Notes: generated by a model from the letters alone, not told the origin. 64,000 nt of DNA from GCA-2718035 sp964435285 (GCA_964435285.1 CAYSYA010000003.1:86059-150058); one strand, 5' to 3'; positions 36,203 through 46,710 are shown, counted from the first letter of the stretch. A program made the numbers and translations.

Positions 36203-37348
36203 TTGAGATTAGTTATAATTTTTTTTTTATCATCAACTTATTTTTATTCACAAAACCCCACAAAACTGATAGACGCAAAGAACAGTTTAATTCAAGAAAT
36301 TGAACTTTCAAAAAAAACTCTAGAATCCTCAAAAAAACAAAAAAAAATTTCGCTTGATGAGCTACAAGCCCTTTCGGCTTACATAGAACTAAGAGAAGAT
36401 TTGAAGTCAACCATTATTCAACAAAAGGATAGCATTGAGCTATATAAAAAAGAAATAGAGGCAAAAATTAAGAATTTAGAGGAAAAAAAATTAACTGCAC
36501 AAAATGCATATGCTCAGCTAATTAAATCTATTTATTTTAATGAATTTGAAATTAATTTGATAGATTTTATCTTTTCAAAAGATAGTTTTAAGTCAGCATT
36601 AGACTCGTATATATACTATAAAGAACAAGAAAGTTTAAGACAAAAATTGTTTACTGAGTTAGAGTTTTTAAAAAGTCAATTAATTATTTTCAAAGAAAAC
36701 TTAAACAATAGTATTTTGTTAAAAGATACTCTAATCAATGAATTTAATATTGAAAAAGACTCTTTAATAATACTAAAAATTGAAAAAGAAAGAATTACGA
36801 GTGAGCTTTCTAGAAAGGAAAAAGAGTTGTCAAAACACATTTTAAATAAGGAGAAAGAAGCTAAGAGAATTGAGTTAGAAATAATTAAAATTCAAAAACA
36901 AATTAAAGAAAGAAGCCTTAGTGGCTCAAATGAATTTGAAAAAAATCAAAATAAATTAATTTGGCCTGTTGATAAAGGAATTCTTTTGTCACCATTTGGT
37001 GAGGTCAATCACAAAAACCTGCCCGGAATTAAAATAATCAATAATGGAATTGAAATAGGTGTAGAAAAAAATGCAATTATAAGATCTATTTTTAATGGCG
37101 CTGTTACTAAAATTATCATTATGCCTAATGGGTTAAAGGCAGTTATAATCAGACATGGAGAATACTTGTCTGTTTATTCAAATTTAATCGACACTTATGT
37201 TCAGGTTGGTCAGAAAGTAATTACGAAGCAACCAATAGGAGTTATTTTTACAAAAGAAAAAGATAATTCTGGGGTGCTTGATTTTCAAATCTGGAAAGGT
37301 GTAGAAAAAATTAATCCAATGAATTGGTTAAAGAGTAATTCAGAATAA
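36203..37348 (+). CDS. EnvC-like murein hydrolase activator with degenerate LytM domain
   Basis: A 381-aa exported protein: signal peptide (about 1-16), a long coiled coil (about 20-245) and a C-terminal M23/LytM fold (about 250-378). The zinc ligands are lost. The region that should carry HxxxD reads LPGIKIINNGIEIG, and the HxH motif is replaced in VLDFQIWKG. This is the state of EnvC and NlpD-type activators, which switch on amidases rather than cut peptidoglycan themselves. The start is TTG. It follows the TPR gene by 12 bp and precedes tatA by 35 bp. A cell-division amidase is the expected partner, not encoded here. Confidence 0.88.
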   Translation: MRLVIIFFLSSTYFYSQNPTKLIDAKNSLIQEIELSKKTLESSKKQKKISLDELQALSAYIELREDLKSTIIQQKDSIELYKKEIEAKIKNLEEKKLTAQNAYAQLIKSIYFNEFEINLIDFIFSKDSFKSALDSYIYYKEQESLRQKLFTELEFLKSQLIIFKENLNNSILLKDTLINEFNIEKDSLIILKIEKERITSELSRKEKELSKHILNKEKEAKRIELEIIKIQKQIKERSLSGSNEFEKNQNKLIWPVDKGILLSPFGEVNHKNLPGIKIINNGIEIGVEKNAIIRSIFNGAVTKIIIMPNGLKAVIIRHGEYLSVYSNLIDTYVQVGQKVITKQPIGVIFTKEKDNSGVLDFQIWKGVEKINPMNWLKSNSE

Positions 37349-37383
37349 TAAAAAAATATTATTTTTAATAAATTAAAAAAATT

Positions 37384-37575
37384 ATGATTACAAGTATCTT
37401 TTTATTTATTGGCAACATGGGCCCTTGGCAAATTGCTATTATCGCTTTAGCTATATTATTATTATTTGGTGGAAAAAGAATTCCAGAATTAATGAAGGGC
37501 CTTGGTAGTGGAATCAAGGAATTCAAAAAAGGATTGAAGGATGAGGATGAATCAGAAAAAAAGAAAACTAAATAG
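37384..37575 (+). CDS. tatA: Sec-independent protein translocase TatA
   Basis: A pore-forming component of the twin-arginine pathway for folded proteins. The 63 aa have one membrane helix (WQIAIIALAILLLFGG), the hinge GGKRIPELMKGLGSGIKEFKK that forms the amphipathic helix, and a charged tail rich in Asp, Glu and Lys. The start could also be the internal Met12 (MGPWQIA), which is where most TatA proteins begin. tatC is not in the window. Confidence 0.95.
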   Translation: MITSIFLFIGNMGPWQIAIIALAILLLFGGKRIPELMKGLGSGIKEFKKGLKDEDESEKKKTK

Positions 37576-37580
37576 TTTTA

Positions 37581-39005
37581 GTGGAACCTTACTCTAATTT
37601 AAAGCATCTACAAACCGCACTATTTAACAGAGAACTTTCTCTTGTAGATGTTGTTCAGTCTTTTATTAATAAAATAGAAAATGATGAACACAATATTTTT
37701 TTAGAAATATTTCGTGAAGAATCTTTAAAATTAGCAGTTAAAATTGATAAAAAAATAAAAAATAAAACCGCTGGTAAGTTGGCAGGGCTTGTTGTTGGTA
37801 TTAAAGATAATATTTGCTATAAAAATCATAAAGTTTCGGCTGCTTCAAAAATATTAAATAATTTTCATTCAACATATTCAGCAACAGTAGTGGATAGACT
37901 TATAAATGAAGATGCTATTATTATAGGTAGGATAAATTGTGATGAGTTTGCCATGGGTTCTACTAACGAGAACTCTGCTTATGGTCCCGTTAAAAATCCT
38001 TTGAATCCTTTATTAACCCCAGGAGGATCTTCAGGTGGATGTGCTGCCGCAATTTCGGCAAAACTTTGTCATATCTCCCTGGGAAGCGACACGGGGGGAT
38101 CTGTAAGGCAGCCGGCGTCTTTTTGCGGAGTCATTGGACTAAAACCATCATATGGAATGATATCAAGGTACGGGTTAATTGCTTATGCATCTTCGTTTGA
38201 TCAAATAGGACCACTTGGTGCCTCTACTTATGACATAGATAAAGTAATGGAGGTCATTTGCGGAAGAGATGATTTTGATAGCACTTGCGTGTTCAATAGA
38301 CATGATTACAAAAAAGAATTTTCTCCAATTACTAAAATGAAAATTTCTGTTATAAAAGAAGTGAGTAATCATAGTTTAATTCACCCCGATGTAAAAAAAT
38401 CATTTGAATTACTTATATCAAACATTAAAAAATCTGGACATGAAATCAATTTTGTTGAAATGCCAATTTTAAAATATTTAGTTCCATCTTATTATGTTTT
38501 AACTACTGCCGAAGCCTCTTCAAACTTAGCGAGATATGATGGGATCAAGTATGGTTTTTCGGAAAGAGTAAATATTAACAATTGGGAGGAATTAGTGCAG
38601 AAAACAAGGTCAAAGGGTTTTGGTCCAGAAGTTAAAAGAAGAATCTTATTGGGTAGTTTTGTACTAAGTGAGGGTTATTATGATGACTATTATACAAAAG
38701 CACAAAAAGTAAGACGACTAGTGAGCGAACAAACGAATAACATTTTAGGTAAATCGGATTTTATACTAATGCCAACAAGCCCAACGGTACCATTTAAATT
38801 AAATGAAGAATACAATGATCCTACAGTACTATATTTACAAGATGTCTTTACAGTACAAGCTAATCTTTCAGGCTGCCCGTCTTTATCTATTCCAATCCAT
38901 AAATTTACAACTGACGCACCGGTTGGGGCGCAGCTTATAACTAAAAAATCTTTTGATAAAAAACTATTACTTTACGGACAAAAAATATTAGATAATTATG
39001 TTTAG
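37581..39005 (+). CDS. gatA: Aspartyl/glutamyl-tRNA amidotransferase subunit A
   Basis: The amidase subunit of GatCAB, which converts Glu-tRNA-Gln (and Asp-tRNA-Asn) to the amide form. The 474-aa protein has the amidase signature with the Ser-cisSer-Lys triad: catalytic Lys in GIKDNICYK, and the serines in GSSGGCAAA and GSDTGGSVRQPASFCG. The start is GTG, 5 bp after tatA. The presence of GatA implies gltX in this window is non-discriminating or that Asn-tRNA is made indirectly. gatB and gatC are not here. It overlaps mltD by 8 bp. Confidence 0.96.
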   Translation: MEPYSNLKHLQTALFNRELSLVDVVQSFINKIENDEHNIFLEIFREESLKLAVKIDKKIKNKTAGKLAGLVVGIKDNICYKNHKVSAASKILNNFHSTYSATVVDRLINEDAIIIGRINCDEFAMGSTNENSAYGPVKNPLNPLLTPGGSSGGCAAAISAKLCHISLGSDTGGSVRQPASFCGVIGLKPSYGMISRYGLIAYASSFDQIGPLGASTYDIDKVMEVICGRDDFDSTCVFNRHDYKKEFSPITKMKISVIKEVSNHSLIHPDVKKSFELLISNIKKSGHEINFVEMPILKYLVPSYYVLTTAEASSNLARYDGIKYGFSERVNINNWEELVQKTRSKGFGPEVKRRILLGSFVLSEGYYDDYYTKAQKVRRLVSEQTNNILGKSDFILMPTSPTVPFKLNEEYNDPTVLYLQDVFTVQANLSGCPSLSIPIHKFTTDAPVGAQLITKKSFDKKLLLYGQKILDNYV

Positions 39006-40110
39006 ACTATTTTTTATATTTTTTCTTAGTTCATATTTATATATGGATTCGCAAGAAATAAAGTTTGATAAAGAAATAATACAAGAAAGACTAAAAATTC
39101 TTAATAAAAAAACACCCCTAGATTTAGTGTACAACTCTTCAGTAGAAAAACATATTAAGTCATATATATACAAAGGAAGAACTAGTATTAGTAAAATGTT
39201 ATCTCTTACAAAATATTATTTCCCTATAATTGAGCCAATACTTGACAGTTATAATATTCCACTAGAGCTTAAATATTTACCTGTTATTGAATCCCGTTAT
39301 AACCCAACCGCGAAATCTCCAGTCGGAGCTAGGGGAATGTGGCAAATTATGTTCAATACAGCAAAAGAATATGATTTAATTATTAGCTCCTATGTTGATG
39401 AAAGAATGGATGTCGTAAAATCAACCAAGGCGGCATGTGAATATTTTTTAGAGTCAAATTCAAGATTTAATGATTGGACTAATTCTATTGCATCTTATAA
39501 TGTAGGAAAGTATGGTATATTAAAGGCAATAAAAAGATCTGGGGGTAAAGAAAATTATTGGGAGTTCAGACCCTTCTTACCCAAGGAAACAAGAGATTAT
39601 ATACCCAAACTAATTGCGGCTATATATATTATGAATTATGCAGAGGAACATAATATTTTTCCCAGTAAGGAAAAAAACATTTTTAATGATGAAATAGATA
39701 CCATACATATAAAAAGACAGTTAAATTTTAAAAACCTTGCAAAATTAATTGACTTAGACGAAGAGGCAATTAAAAATTTAAATCCGTCCTTTAAAATTTC
39801 AGTTGTTCCGAAGGTAGATAATAGAGATTTTTATTTAAACTTACCTATAGATAAGATAGAGTTTCTTTTAGCTAATAAAGACTCTTTATATAATCAATTA
39901 GATTCTTTAGAAGAAAAGTTAAAGTATCCAGCTTATGAGGAGATGGTAAAAAAAATTATTTATAAAATAAAACCCGGTGACTCAATGGGTAAAATTGCAT
40001 CCAAATATAATTGCAGAATAAAAGATATAATGCTTTGGAATGATTTAAAATCAACTAAAATTATTTCAGGAAAGAGCCTTAAAATATATGTAAACGCTGA
40101 CTATGAATAG
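38998..40110 (+). CDS. mltD: Membrane-associated lytic murein transglycosylase D-like, SLT plus LysM
   Basis: Cleaves peptidoglycan glycan strands to 1,6-anhydro ends. The 370-aa protein has a signal peptide, an SLT domain with catalytic Glu98 in LPVIESRYNP followed by SPVGARGMWQIM and ASYNVGKYGI, and one C-terminal LysM (about 322-366, KPGDSMGKIASKYNC). It overlaps gatA by 8 bp at the start and the DUF4837 gene by 8 bp at the end. The mltD-DUF4837 pair recurs in Bacteroidota. Confidence 0.93.
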   Translation: MFRLFFIFFLSSYLYMDSQEIKFDKEIIQERLKILNKKTPLDLVYNSSVEKHIKSYIYKGRTSISKMLSLTKYYFPIIEPILDSYNIPLELKYLPVIESRYNPTAKSPVGARGMWQIMFNTAKEYDLIISSYVDERMDVVKSTKAACEYFLESNSRFNDWTNSIASYNVGKYGILKAIKRSGGKENYWEFRPFLPKETRDYIPKLIAAIYIMNYAEEHNIFPSKEKNIFNDEIDTIHIKRQLNFKNLAKLIDLDEEAIKNLNPSFKISVVPKVDNRDFYLNLPIDKIEFLLANKDSLYNQLDSLEEKLKYPAYEEMVKKIIYKIKPGDSMGKIASKYNCRIKDIMLWNDLKSTKIISGKSLKIYVNADYE

Positions 40111-41074
40111 ATTACTAACCGTTGTTGTAGTTCTAAGTTCTTTAATATATTCATCTTGTGAATTTCAAAAACAAAGATCAACAGGAAAATCTTTGGAAAT
40201 TATTTTAGTACAAGGTGACAATTGTAACGATAGCGACTTTCAACTCTTTAAACAACATTTAGTAGTTCCACAGGTACCCATTCTTGAAACAGAAATTTAT
40301 GGTGATAAAAAAAATTATTTTAAAATTATACCGATTAAGGAAAAGGATTTTAATAGTATATTCAGGACTCATAAAAATATTATTTTTGTTTACTCTTCTA
40401 CAAATTTTTCATTAAATATGAAAAAGGATTTGTGGGCAGAGAACCAAAATATATATTCTTGTACAATTAATAAAAATGATATAAAAAAAAGTTCTTTTGA
40501 AGATTTTGTAAAAGATTTAGGATTAACAATTAAACAAAATGAGCTGACTAAAAGATCCAAAATATTTTCTTCACTTACCCCAAAAGAAATTAAAAATTAC
40601 GTTCAAAAAAAACATAATTTATCAATTTCTATGCCGTCAAGATTCTTCATTGTAGACTCTTTGAAAGACTGTTTGTATCTCAGGGGGGAGACTAAAAATT
40701 CCTCACAAAGAATTTTAATTTCTGATTTTAATTTAGAGCCAACTATTGAAAATATTTTATTGGAACAAAACAAAATAGCAAAAAAAAATATTTCAAGTCA
40801 AGTAAAGGGCTCATACTTAAAAATAGAAGATAGGGCATCCTTATATATAGACTCTGTTTCTAAAGATGATAATTTGTCAATTATTATTAAAGGACTATGG
40901 AAAATGGAGTCAGATTTTATGGGCGGTGGCTTCATGACTTTATTAATAAAAAACTCGTCAAGAAACCTGTCTAAATTATTGACTTTTTATTTGTATGCTC
41001 CTGGAGAAAATAAGGCAAATTATTTATTAGATTTAGAAGCTATTTTAAGAAGTGTTGAATATTTTAATAATTGA
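40103..41074 (+). CDS. DUF4837-family probable lipoprotein
   Basis: A 323-aa exported protein whose N-terminus (MNRLLTVVVVLSSLIYSSC) ends in a cysteine at 19, so it is probably a lipoprotein. The remainder fits my memory of DUF4837, a Bacteroidota-specific family of unknown function found after mltD. Near the C-terminus the block GLWKMESDFMGGGFM is a likely conserved core. It is coupled to mltD by an 8-bp overlap and ends convergently, overlapping the TonB receptor gene by 11 bp. Confidence 0.75.
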   Translation: MNRLLTVVVVLSSLIYSSCEFQKQRSTGKSLEIILVQGDNCNDSDFQLFKQHLVVPQVPILETEIYGDKKNYFKIIPIKEKDFNSIFRTHKNIIFVYSSTNFSLNMKKDLWAENQNIYSCTINKNDIKKSSFEDFVKDLGLTIKQNELTKRSKIFSSLTPKEIKNYVQKKHNLSISMPSRFFIVDSLKDCLYLRGETKNSSQRILISDFNLEPTIENILLEQNKIAKKNISSQVKGSYLKIEDRASLYIDSVSKDDNLSIIIKGLWKMESDFMGGGFMTLLIKNSSRNLSKLLTFYLYAPGENKANYLLDLEAILRSVEYFNN

Positions 41075-43523
41075 AGCGAATAGTTGTTATAAAGTTTCTC
41101 CCAGAGGCACTAATACCAGAACCAAAACTTTTATAGTGTTCATCTAATATATTATTAATTGAAAATTGACAATTTATTTTTTTTGACACATCATAAGATA
41201 GAGAAAAGTTAATAGTATACCATTTAGGTAGTCCATAATAAGTTATTAGTTCAGAACCTAAATCGTTACTGTCAATCGTATATGGAGTTTCATCTAAATT
41301 GTCGACGCCCGCAAAATCAAAATCTTCAGGTTTTTTTGATAGAGCATATTGACAATCTAAAAAATAAGATAATTTTCCACCTTTTTTTTCTAAAGAAAAT
41401 TTTCCAAAAGTGGGCGGAATGTGTGGCACTGGCAATTCATTGTTTTTATTTATTCCTTTTGTAAAGTTTATATCTCCCTTAAAACGGATTTCATTATTAA
41501 TTTGTGATTCGAAACCAAACGTACAACCAATAATATCAGCTCGTTTTGTATTTTGATTTGAAAATGTATAATATGATTCTCCCTCATAGAATACTTCAGA
41601 CGCAAGTAATTCAGGGGCCCCCTCAATTGAAGCATTTAAATTTACTTGCGTACTATCTTTAAGAATTGCATTTTTTATTTGAGTATAAAATCCATTAAAA
41701 TATATAACGCCAATTTTACTTTCCTTTGATATAAAAAGTTCTTGAGAATAAACGACTTCTGGGCCTAAATTTATATTAGGAACTGTAATATTATTTCCTT
41801 TAACAAAAACTTTAGCCATGTCATCTATGTTTGGTGCATGAAATCCTTTTGCCAGGACTGCGCTAATTTTCCATGAATTTTCTGGATAGTAAGTTAACTT
41901 CAAATTACCCGAAAGATTATTCCAATTTGCTGAAATAGTTGATTTTTCTAACCCCATCGAGCTTCTAGGGATACTATCACTGAAATTAGCCATTAAATTG
42001 GAAAAGGTGTTTCTTAATCCACCTTCTAACAAAATTTTTTTATTTAATCTCTTTAAATAATTAAGATAAATAGCTGAAGAAAAAGTAGAAGATCCGTCCG
42101 CGGGATATCTCGTGGAGCCTATTCCAAATTGTTGCGTGTTAGTTTTGGATGAAACGCTATTATAAATTGACTCAGTTCCATATGAAAAATCCCCCTTTTT
42201 GAAATTTGTATTTAAACTAAAAATATTCACAACTTCCTTTCGTCTTGTTATATCAATCTCATCAACTTTTTGTTGATGCCTTGACTCGTTAATTTTTTGA
42301 TAGGCTAAAATAAATTGAGATCGATCAAAAAGTGTTCTGTTTTCAAATCCTAGAAACGACAAACTACTCAAAAACCTTTTTTGAGGACCATAATACCAAT
42401 ATAAATATTTAGGAAGATTATTTCCACACATTTTACAAACCTCATCGCTTAAATCGTTTAGTTTATCAAACCTCGGCACATTAGAAGATGTTGAATATTG
42501 AATATTAGAAGTCAATCTCCATTCATTGTTTATTTTAAAGAGCATTTTATTAATAATATCAAATTGTTGAAAGCCAGTATTTTTTTGCACGTTTGGATTT
42601 TCGTTCATTATAATTTCACCATCTTCATTGACAAAAAAATACATTTTTCCCCATTCATTAAATCCGTGACTTCTCCTTTTACCCATTTTTACATCACCGT
42701 AGTCTTTGAGAGAAACCGCATTAAATAATGAAAATCGTTTAGATTCATATAAAATCGATTGATGAGAAGAAAATCCATTATATGCACTTGCATATCTTGA
42801 AAACATTGAGGTTTTTATACTTGGTTCATTTGAAAAATAAAGACGTTTGGTGGACATATTAATTGTTCCGCCTAAAGCATCACTTCCATATAATACTGAA
42901 CTAGGTCCAAAAATTACCTCAGTGCTTTCTAAAACGGATTCATCAATTGTAATGATATTTTGTAGGTGACCAGATCTATATATAGCGTTATTTAATCTAA
43001 CCCCATCCAGAACTAATAAAATTTTATTAGCTTCAAACCCTCTAATATTAGGACTACCTCCACCTAATTGGCTTTTTTGAACACTAATACCACCTTTTTT
43101 TTCTAGCAAGTCGGCTAAATTTTCCGTATTTAGTTTTTCTATTTCTTTTTTACTTATAAATATTTTTTTAGCCGAACTATTTTTTATGTTGTTTGTATTT
43201 TGATTATTTCTTAAAGTAACTTCTTCAATCTCATATAAAGTCTCTTCCGCCACCCAAAATTTACTTGAATTATTTATAATTAAGCTTTTAATAATTGGAT
43301 TTATGTAATATTTAGGATGTTGAAAATATAATTTTTCATTATTTGAAAACCTATTTAAATTTACCACTCCGTTTATATTTGATAGTACATATATTGACTT
43401 ATCTTTATTGAATACGGCAGCATTATGAATCGGATTATTATTATTATCAACTATTATTATTTCTTGACTAAACAAAACATTAGTTATAAATAATATATAT
43501 ATATATATAAACCTTTTAATCAT
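41064..43523 (-). CDS. TonB-dependent outer-membrane receptor
   Basis: An 819-aa outer-membrane barrel importing an iron complex, vitamin or other ligand with TonB energy. Signal peptide about 1-19; a carboxypeptidase regulatory-like N-terminal domain (about 20-100); a plug domain (about 115-225) with PNIRGFEANKILLVLDGVRL and FGPSSVLYGSDALGGTINM; then a beta-barrel ending in the expected aromatic residue (IRFNY). No SusD-like partner is adjacent, so it is not a classical glycan-utilisation receptor. The form resembles haem/siderophore or vitamin receptors, but the ligand is unknown. It overlaps recO by 4 bp. Confidence 0.93.
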   Translation of the reverse strand: MIKRFIYIYILFITNVLFSQEIIIVDNNNNPIHNAAVFNKDKSIYVLSNINGVVNLNRFSNNEKLYFQHPKYYINPIIKSLIINNSSKFWVAEETLYEIEEVTLRNNQNTNNIKNSSAKKIFISKKEIEKLNTENLADLLEKKGGISVQKSQLGGGSPNIRGFEANKILLVLDGVRLNNAIYRSGHLQNIITIDESVLESTEVIFGPSSVLYGSDALGGTINMSTKRLYFSNEPSIKTSMFSRYASAYNGFSSHQSILYESKRFSLFNAVSLKDYGDVKMGKRRSHGFNEWGKMYFFVNEDGEIIMNENPNVQKNTGFQQFDIINKMLFKINNEWRLTSNIQYSTSSNVPRFDKLNDLSDEVCKMCGNNLPKYLYWYYGPQKRFLSSLSFLGFENRTLFDRSQFILAYQKINESRHQQKVDEIDITRRKEVVNIFSLNTNFKKGDFSYGTESIYNSVSSKTNTQQFGIGSTRYPADGSSTFSSAIYLNYLKRLNKKILLEGGLRNTFSNLMANFSDSIPRSSMGLEKSTISANWNNLSGNLKLTYYPENSWKISAVLAKGFHAPNIDDMAKVFVKGNNITVPNINLGPEVVYSQELFISKESKIGVIYFNGFYTQIKNAILKDSTQVNLNASIEGAPELLASEVFYEGESYYTFSNQNTKRADIIGCTFGFESQINNEIRFKGDINFTKGINKNNELPVPHIPPTFGKFSLEKKGGKLSYFLDCQYALSKKPEDFDFAGVDNLDETPYTIDSNDLGSELITYYGLPKWYTINFSLSYDVSKKINCQFSINNILDEHYKSFGSGISASGRNFITTIRFNY

Positions 43524-44239
43524 AATAATTCAGAGTAAACGGACATTAGCTTCTCATGGTTGAAATTAGGAACATGATTTGAATAATATTTCAGCATTTT
43601 TTCAATTAGAGATAAATGTTCATTATAACTTAAATAAAAATTTTCTAAATCTTCAACATTTACACTCAAAAACTTAATTAATAAATTGCTTACAGCTAAC
43701 TCCCAGTTACTATTTTGGTTATTTGTGTTTAATAAGGAAAAATTTCCATTTACAGGATTAAAAAACAAATTGGATGTTTTTTTAATGTCTTTGTAATTAG
43801 GGGCGATCCCTATTAATTTGGTAAAATTAATCAAAAACCAAACATCAAAATATTTACCAGTACAATTCTCTGTATTTAAATATTCAACACTAGATTTTAC
43901 AAAGCTGTAAGTAAAATTTTCATTATTCCCCTCTTTTAAACACTTACTAATTACCTCACTGATAAATAAGACTGTATTTCTTTTTTGATTACTAATGAAT
44001 ATTTTATTATTAAACGATTTCAAATCTATAGTTTTCAAGTATTGAAGGTTTTTATTTTCTTTATAAACAAATGAAACATAAATGATTGTTAATTGTTGAA
44101 AATATTTTTTTTTGTTTTTTAAACCCCTTTTCACCAAAAATGACACCAACCCGATGTCTTTTATTAAAACTTTAACTATTAAATCATTTTCTGCAAAAAG
44201 TATACAGTTTAATACAATTCCCTCAGACTTTACGATCAT
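43520..44239 (-). CDS. recO: DNA repair protein RecO
   Basis: A recombination mediator that loads RecA with RecR and anneals SSB-coated strands. The 239-aa protein has the N-terminal OB-fold (start IVKSEGIVLNCILFAENDLIVKVL) and a helical C-terminal domain with the typical FDVWFLINFTKLIGIAPNY block. It overlaps porZ upstream by one base and the TonB receptor downstream by 4 bp. The porZ-recO adjacency is common in Bacteroidota. Confidence 0.92.
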   Translation of the reverse strand: MIVKSEGIVLNCILFAENDLIVKVLIKDIGLVSFLVKRGLKNKKKYFQQLTIIYVSFVYKENKNLQYLKTIDLKSFNNKIFISNQKRNTVLFISEVISKCLKEGNNENFTYSFVKSSVEYLNTENCTGKYFDVWFLINFTKLIGIAPNYKDIKKTSNLFFNPVNGNFSLLNTNNQNSNWELAVSNLLIKFLSVNVEDLENFYLSYNEHLSLIEKMLKYYSNHVPNFNHEKLMSVYSELL

Positions 44240-46665
44240 TAGTTATAAATTAATATTTTTTTGACAATTGTTTCTGTTAAATTTTCATTAGTACAAAAAA
44301 ACAAATAAACCCCTGTTTTAACTTTTTTTCCAGAAAAACTTTTACCATTCCAAGTGGCAGTGCCCCCCTCTGAATATACTTCATTTACTAAGTTGCCTGA
44401 AATATCTGTGATTTTAACGTTAGTATTGGTTCCTAATCCACTGATTGTTATAATACCAGAGTAATTTTTTTTAACTGGATTAGGGAAGATTAGTACGTTT
44501 TCAAAATTTTCAGATGGTGTGGTTGCGGTTGATCTAAATGAACACAAACCAATACTTGTTCCGAAATATACTTCTCCTGTATAAGGGTCAATCTCTATAT
44601 TGTTAACTATATTACTTAACAATGGACTATTTTCAGAAGTAAAATGATATACCTCCTCTACTCCACTTGCTGACATTAAAAAGACTCCTTTTCCCTCAGT
44701 TGCAAACCACTTCCTGTTTCCTCCATCAATTTTAATATCTAGAACATTAGTATTATATAATAATCTTTCTACATAACCATCAACTTCAACTAATGGCGTC
44801 TCACAAGTAATATTTTTTTCGTCAAAAATATTATTAGGAAAGTAAAATACCCCAACTCCATTTGCGGTTCCAATCCATATTGCACCATCTAAATCTTCAG
44901 CAATTGAATTTACTGTATTACTTGGCAAACCACCATTGTTAACTGATGACGAAAACTTTCTTTCCAAAAGATTTTTTTTGTCTTCACTATTTGAAATAAC
45001 AATAATTCCCTCCCCTCTTGTTTGAATCCACTTTTGTCCATTAGTAGAGCAATGAATTTTTCCAATCATTGTATTTGTTGAAATAGTGTTTAAGGAAAAA
45101 TTTTTCCAGGTATCATCAGAAAATAAGGAAACAGGACTCTCAGATTGGGAGTTAGTAACCCATAAATTATTATTTAAATCATTACAACAACCACCAATAC
45201 GTATCCACCCATCAGATGTTATTGTTTGAAGTGAGCTGTTTTTTTCATTATAAATATTGGATAGATTTTTATTCGTAAATTCAATTAGACCATTATTCCA
45301 ACTGCCTACATAGAATTTATTTGCGGTACCCGAAATGGTTAATAAATCTTTAATTTCAGCATCTTTTATTTCTTCTGATTTACTCCATAAATAATTTTCA
45401 TAAATTGATATTTCTTTATTTATATTTAGATTATTCCAGGAATTATTTTTCCCACCGTGCGATACAATTAATTTGTTTTCTAAAAAAGTAATATCCCCAA
45501 ATGAATTTGCATCAGGGCCATTTGGCAAATAATGGTTTTCAAAATAAAAGTCACCGTTATATATAACACACTGCGTAAGTCCGTTAATGTTGTCAGAAAA
45601 ATATATTTTAATTGTATTCCCGGATGAATTTTTGTTAAATACTATGTTGTTAAAACTATTCATTAAATTTAAAGGAGAGATTGAATAAATCTCAACGTTA
45701 GATTTCCCTATCTCATTAATTTTAAGTTCATCAATATTTTCTATATAAAATAATTTAGAATAACTAAATCCCATAACCTCATCACCTTCAAGGTGTGCTG
45801 AGATAATATCTTCACCATTGATACAAATCTCAGGTATTTGATAACTTTCAAAATTACCTGATTGGTTAGATAAAATTAATATTTCACAAGAACTAATTTC
45901 TATCCCAAGAGATTTGTGGTCATTTGGAATTAAAATTAGCCCAGTTTCATTATCATCTTTGCAAATTAATTTTTTGATACCATTACTAAAAAAAACAGAT
46001 TTTGAAATCCCAGAATGATTAAGCACGCTGAATGAACTATTCCAGCTATTAGGATCTATTAAATTTGGATTATTTTTATCAGCTGAAAAAAGACCAAAGT
46101 CTGTAGCTACAAAAATTTTGTTTGATAAATACGAATTTTTACTAGAATTGTTGAAAACGAAACAATCCTTTACGCTACTACTTACACCATTATTCCAAAA
46201 GTAGTACGTATCTAATATTTCGTAATTATTAATATCTAACAATACTAATCCAAAATCACAAGCCAAATAAGCTATTTCTAAATTTACGTGTATATTGTTT
46301 ATTTTTTTACTGCCAATAATATTATTTGAATTTTTTATGAAAGGAACATTAAATACTTGATTATTTCGAATTAGGTCAATATTTCCGTTTTCGTACCCAA
46401 TTATTATGGCTTTTGTGTTAGTATCTTTATAAATAGAAGACACATTATGATCGTTAAGTCCATTTAATTTTGAATACGACTCAATACTGTTGTCGGATTG
46501 ATCATATGTAAAAAATTGAGATTCAGAGCCTACATAAAATTTATTTTGTGAGTAAAATAAACAATTCGCTTTAGAATAATCAAGATGAGTTTTCCACTCA
46601 CCTACTTTTGATTGTCCAAATGAGTAAAAAATGAAAGTCCAAAAAAAGAAAAAATAATATTTCAT
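44239..46665 (-). CDS. porZ: PorZ-like propeller protein of the type IX secretion system
   Basis: An 808-aa secreted protein with a signal peptide (about 1-17), beta-propeller repeats of the two-component-regulator-propeller type (for example AIWIGTANGVGVFYF, GNRKWFATEGKGVFLM, GEVYFGTSIGLC) and a C-terminal T9SS sorting domain (from about 720, FPNPVKKNYSGIITISG to TETIVKKILIYN). PorZ cooperates with the PorU sortase at the cell surface and, in Porphyromonas, delivers anionic LPS to cargo. It overlaps recO by 1 bp. A generic propeller sensor is excluded by the signal peptide and sorting domain. Confidence 0.86.
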   Translation of the reverse strand: MKYYFFFFWTFIFYSFGQSKVGEWKTHLDYSKANCLFYSQNKFYVGSESQFFTYDQSDNSIESYSKLNGLNDHNVSSIYKDTNTKAIIIGYENGNIDLIRNNQVFNVPFIKNSNNIIGSKKINNIHVNLEIAYLACDFGLVLLDINNYEILDTYYFWNNGVSSSVKDCFVFNNSSKNSYLSNKIFVATDFGLFSADKNNPNLIDPNSWNSSFSVLNHSGISKSVFFSNGIKKLICKDDNETGLILIPNDHKSLGIEISSCEILILSNQSGNFESYQIPEICINGEDIISAHLEGDEVMGFSYSKLFYIENIDELKINEIGKSNVEIYSISPLNLMNSFNNIVFNKNSSGNTIKIYFSDNINGLTQCVIYNGDFYFENHYLPNGPDANSFGDITFLENKLIVSHGGKNNSWNNLNINKEISIYENYLWSKSEEIKDAEIKDLLTISGTANKFYVGSWNNGLIEFTNKNLSNIYNEKNSSLQTITSDGWIRIGGCCNDLNNNLWVTNSQSESPVSLFSDDTWKNFSLNTISTNTMIGKIHCSTNGQKWIQTRGEGIIVISNSEDKKNLLERKFSSSVNNGGLPSNTVNSIAEDLDGAIWIGTANGVGVFYFPNNIFDEKNITCETPLVEVDGYVERLLYNTNVLDIKIDGGNRKWFATEGKGVFLMSASGVEEVYHFTSENSPLLSNIVNNIEIDPYTGEVYFGTSIGLCSFRSTATTPSENFENVLIFPNPVKKNYSGIITISGLGTNTNVKITDISGNLVNEVYSEGGTATWNGKSFSGKKVKTGVYLFFCTNENLTETIVKKILIYN

Positions 46666-46710
46666 ATTCTATTGTATAGTAAAGATATAACGTATTGATT
46701 AAAAAATTAA

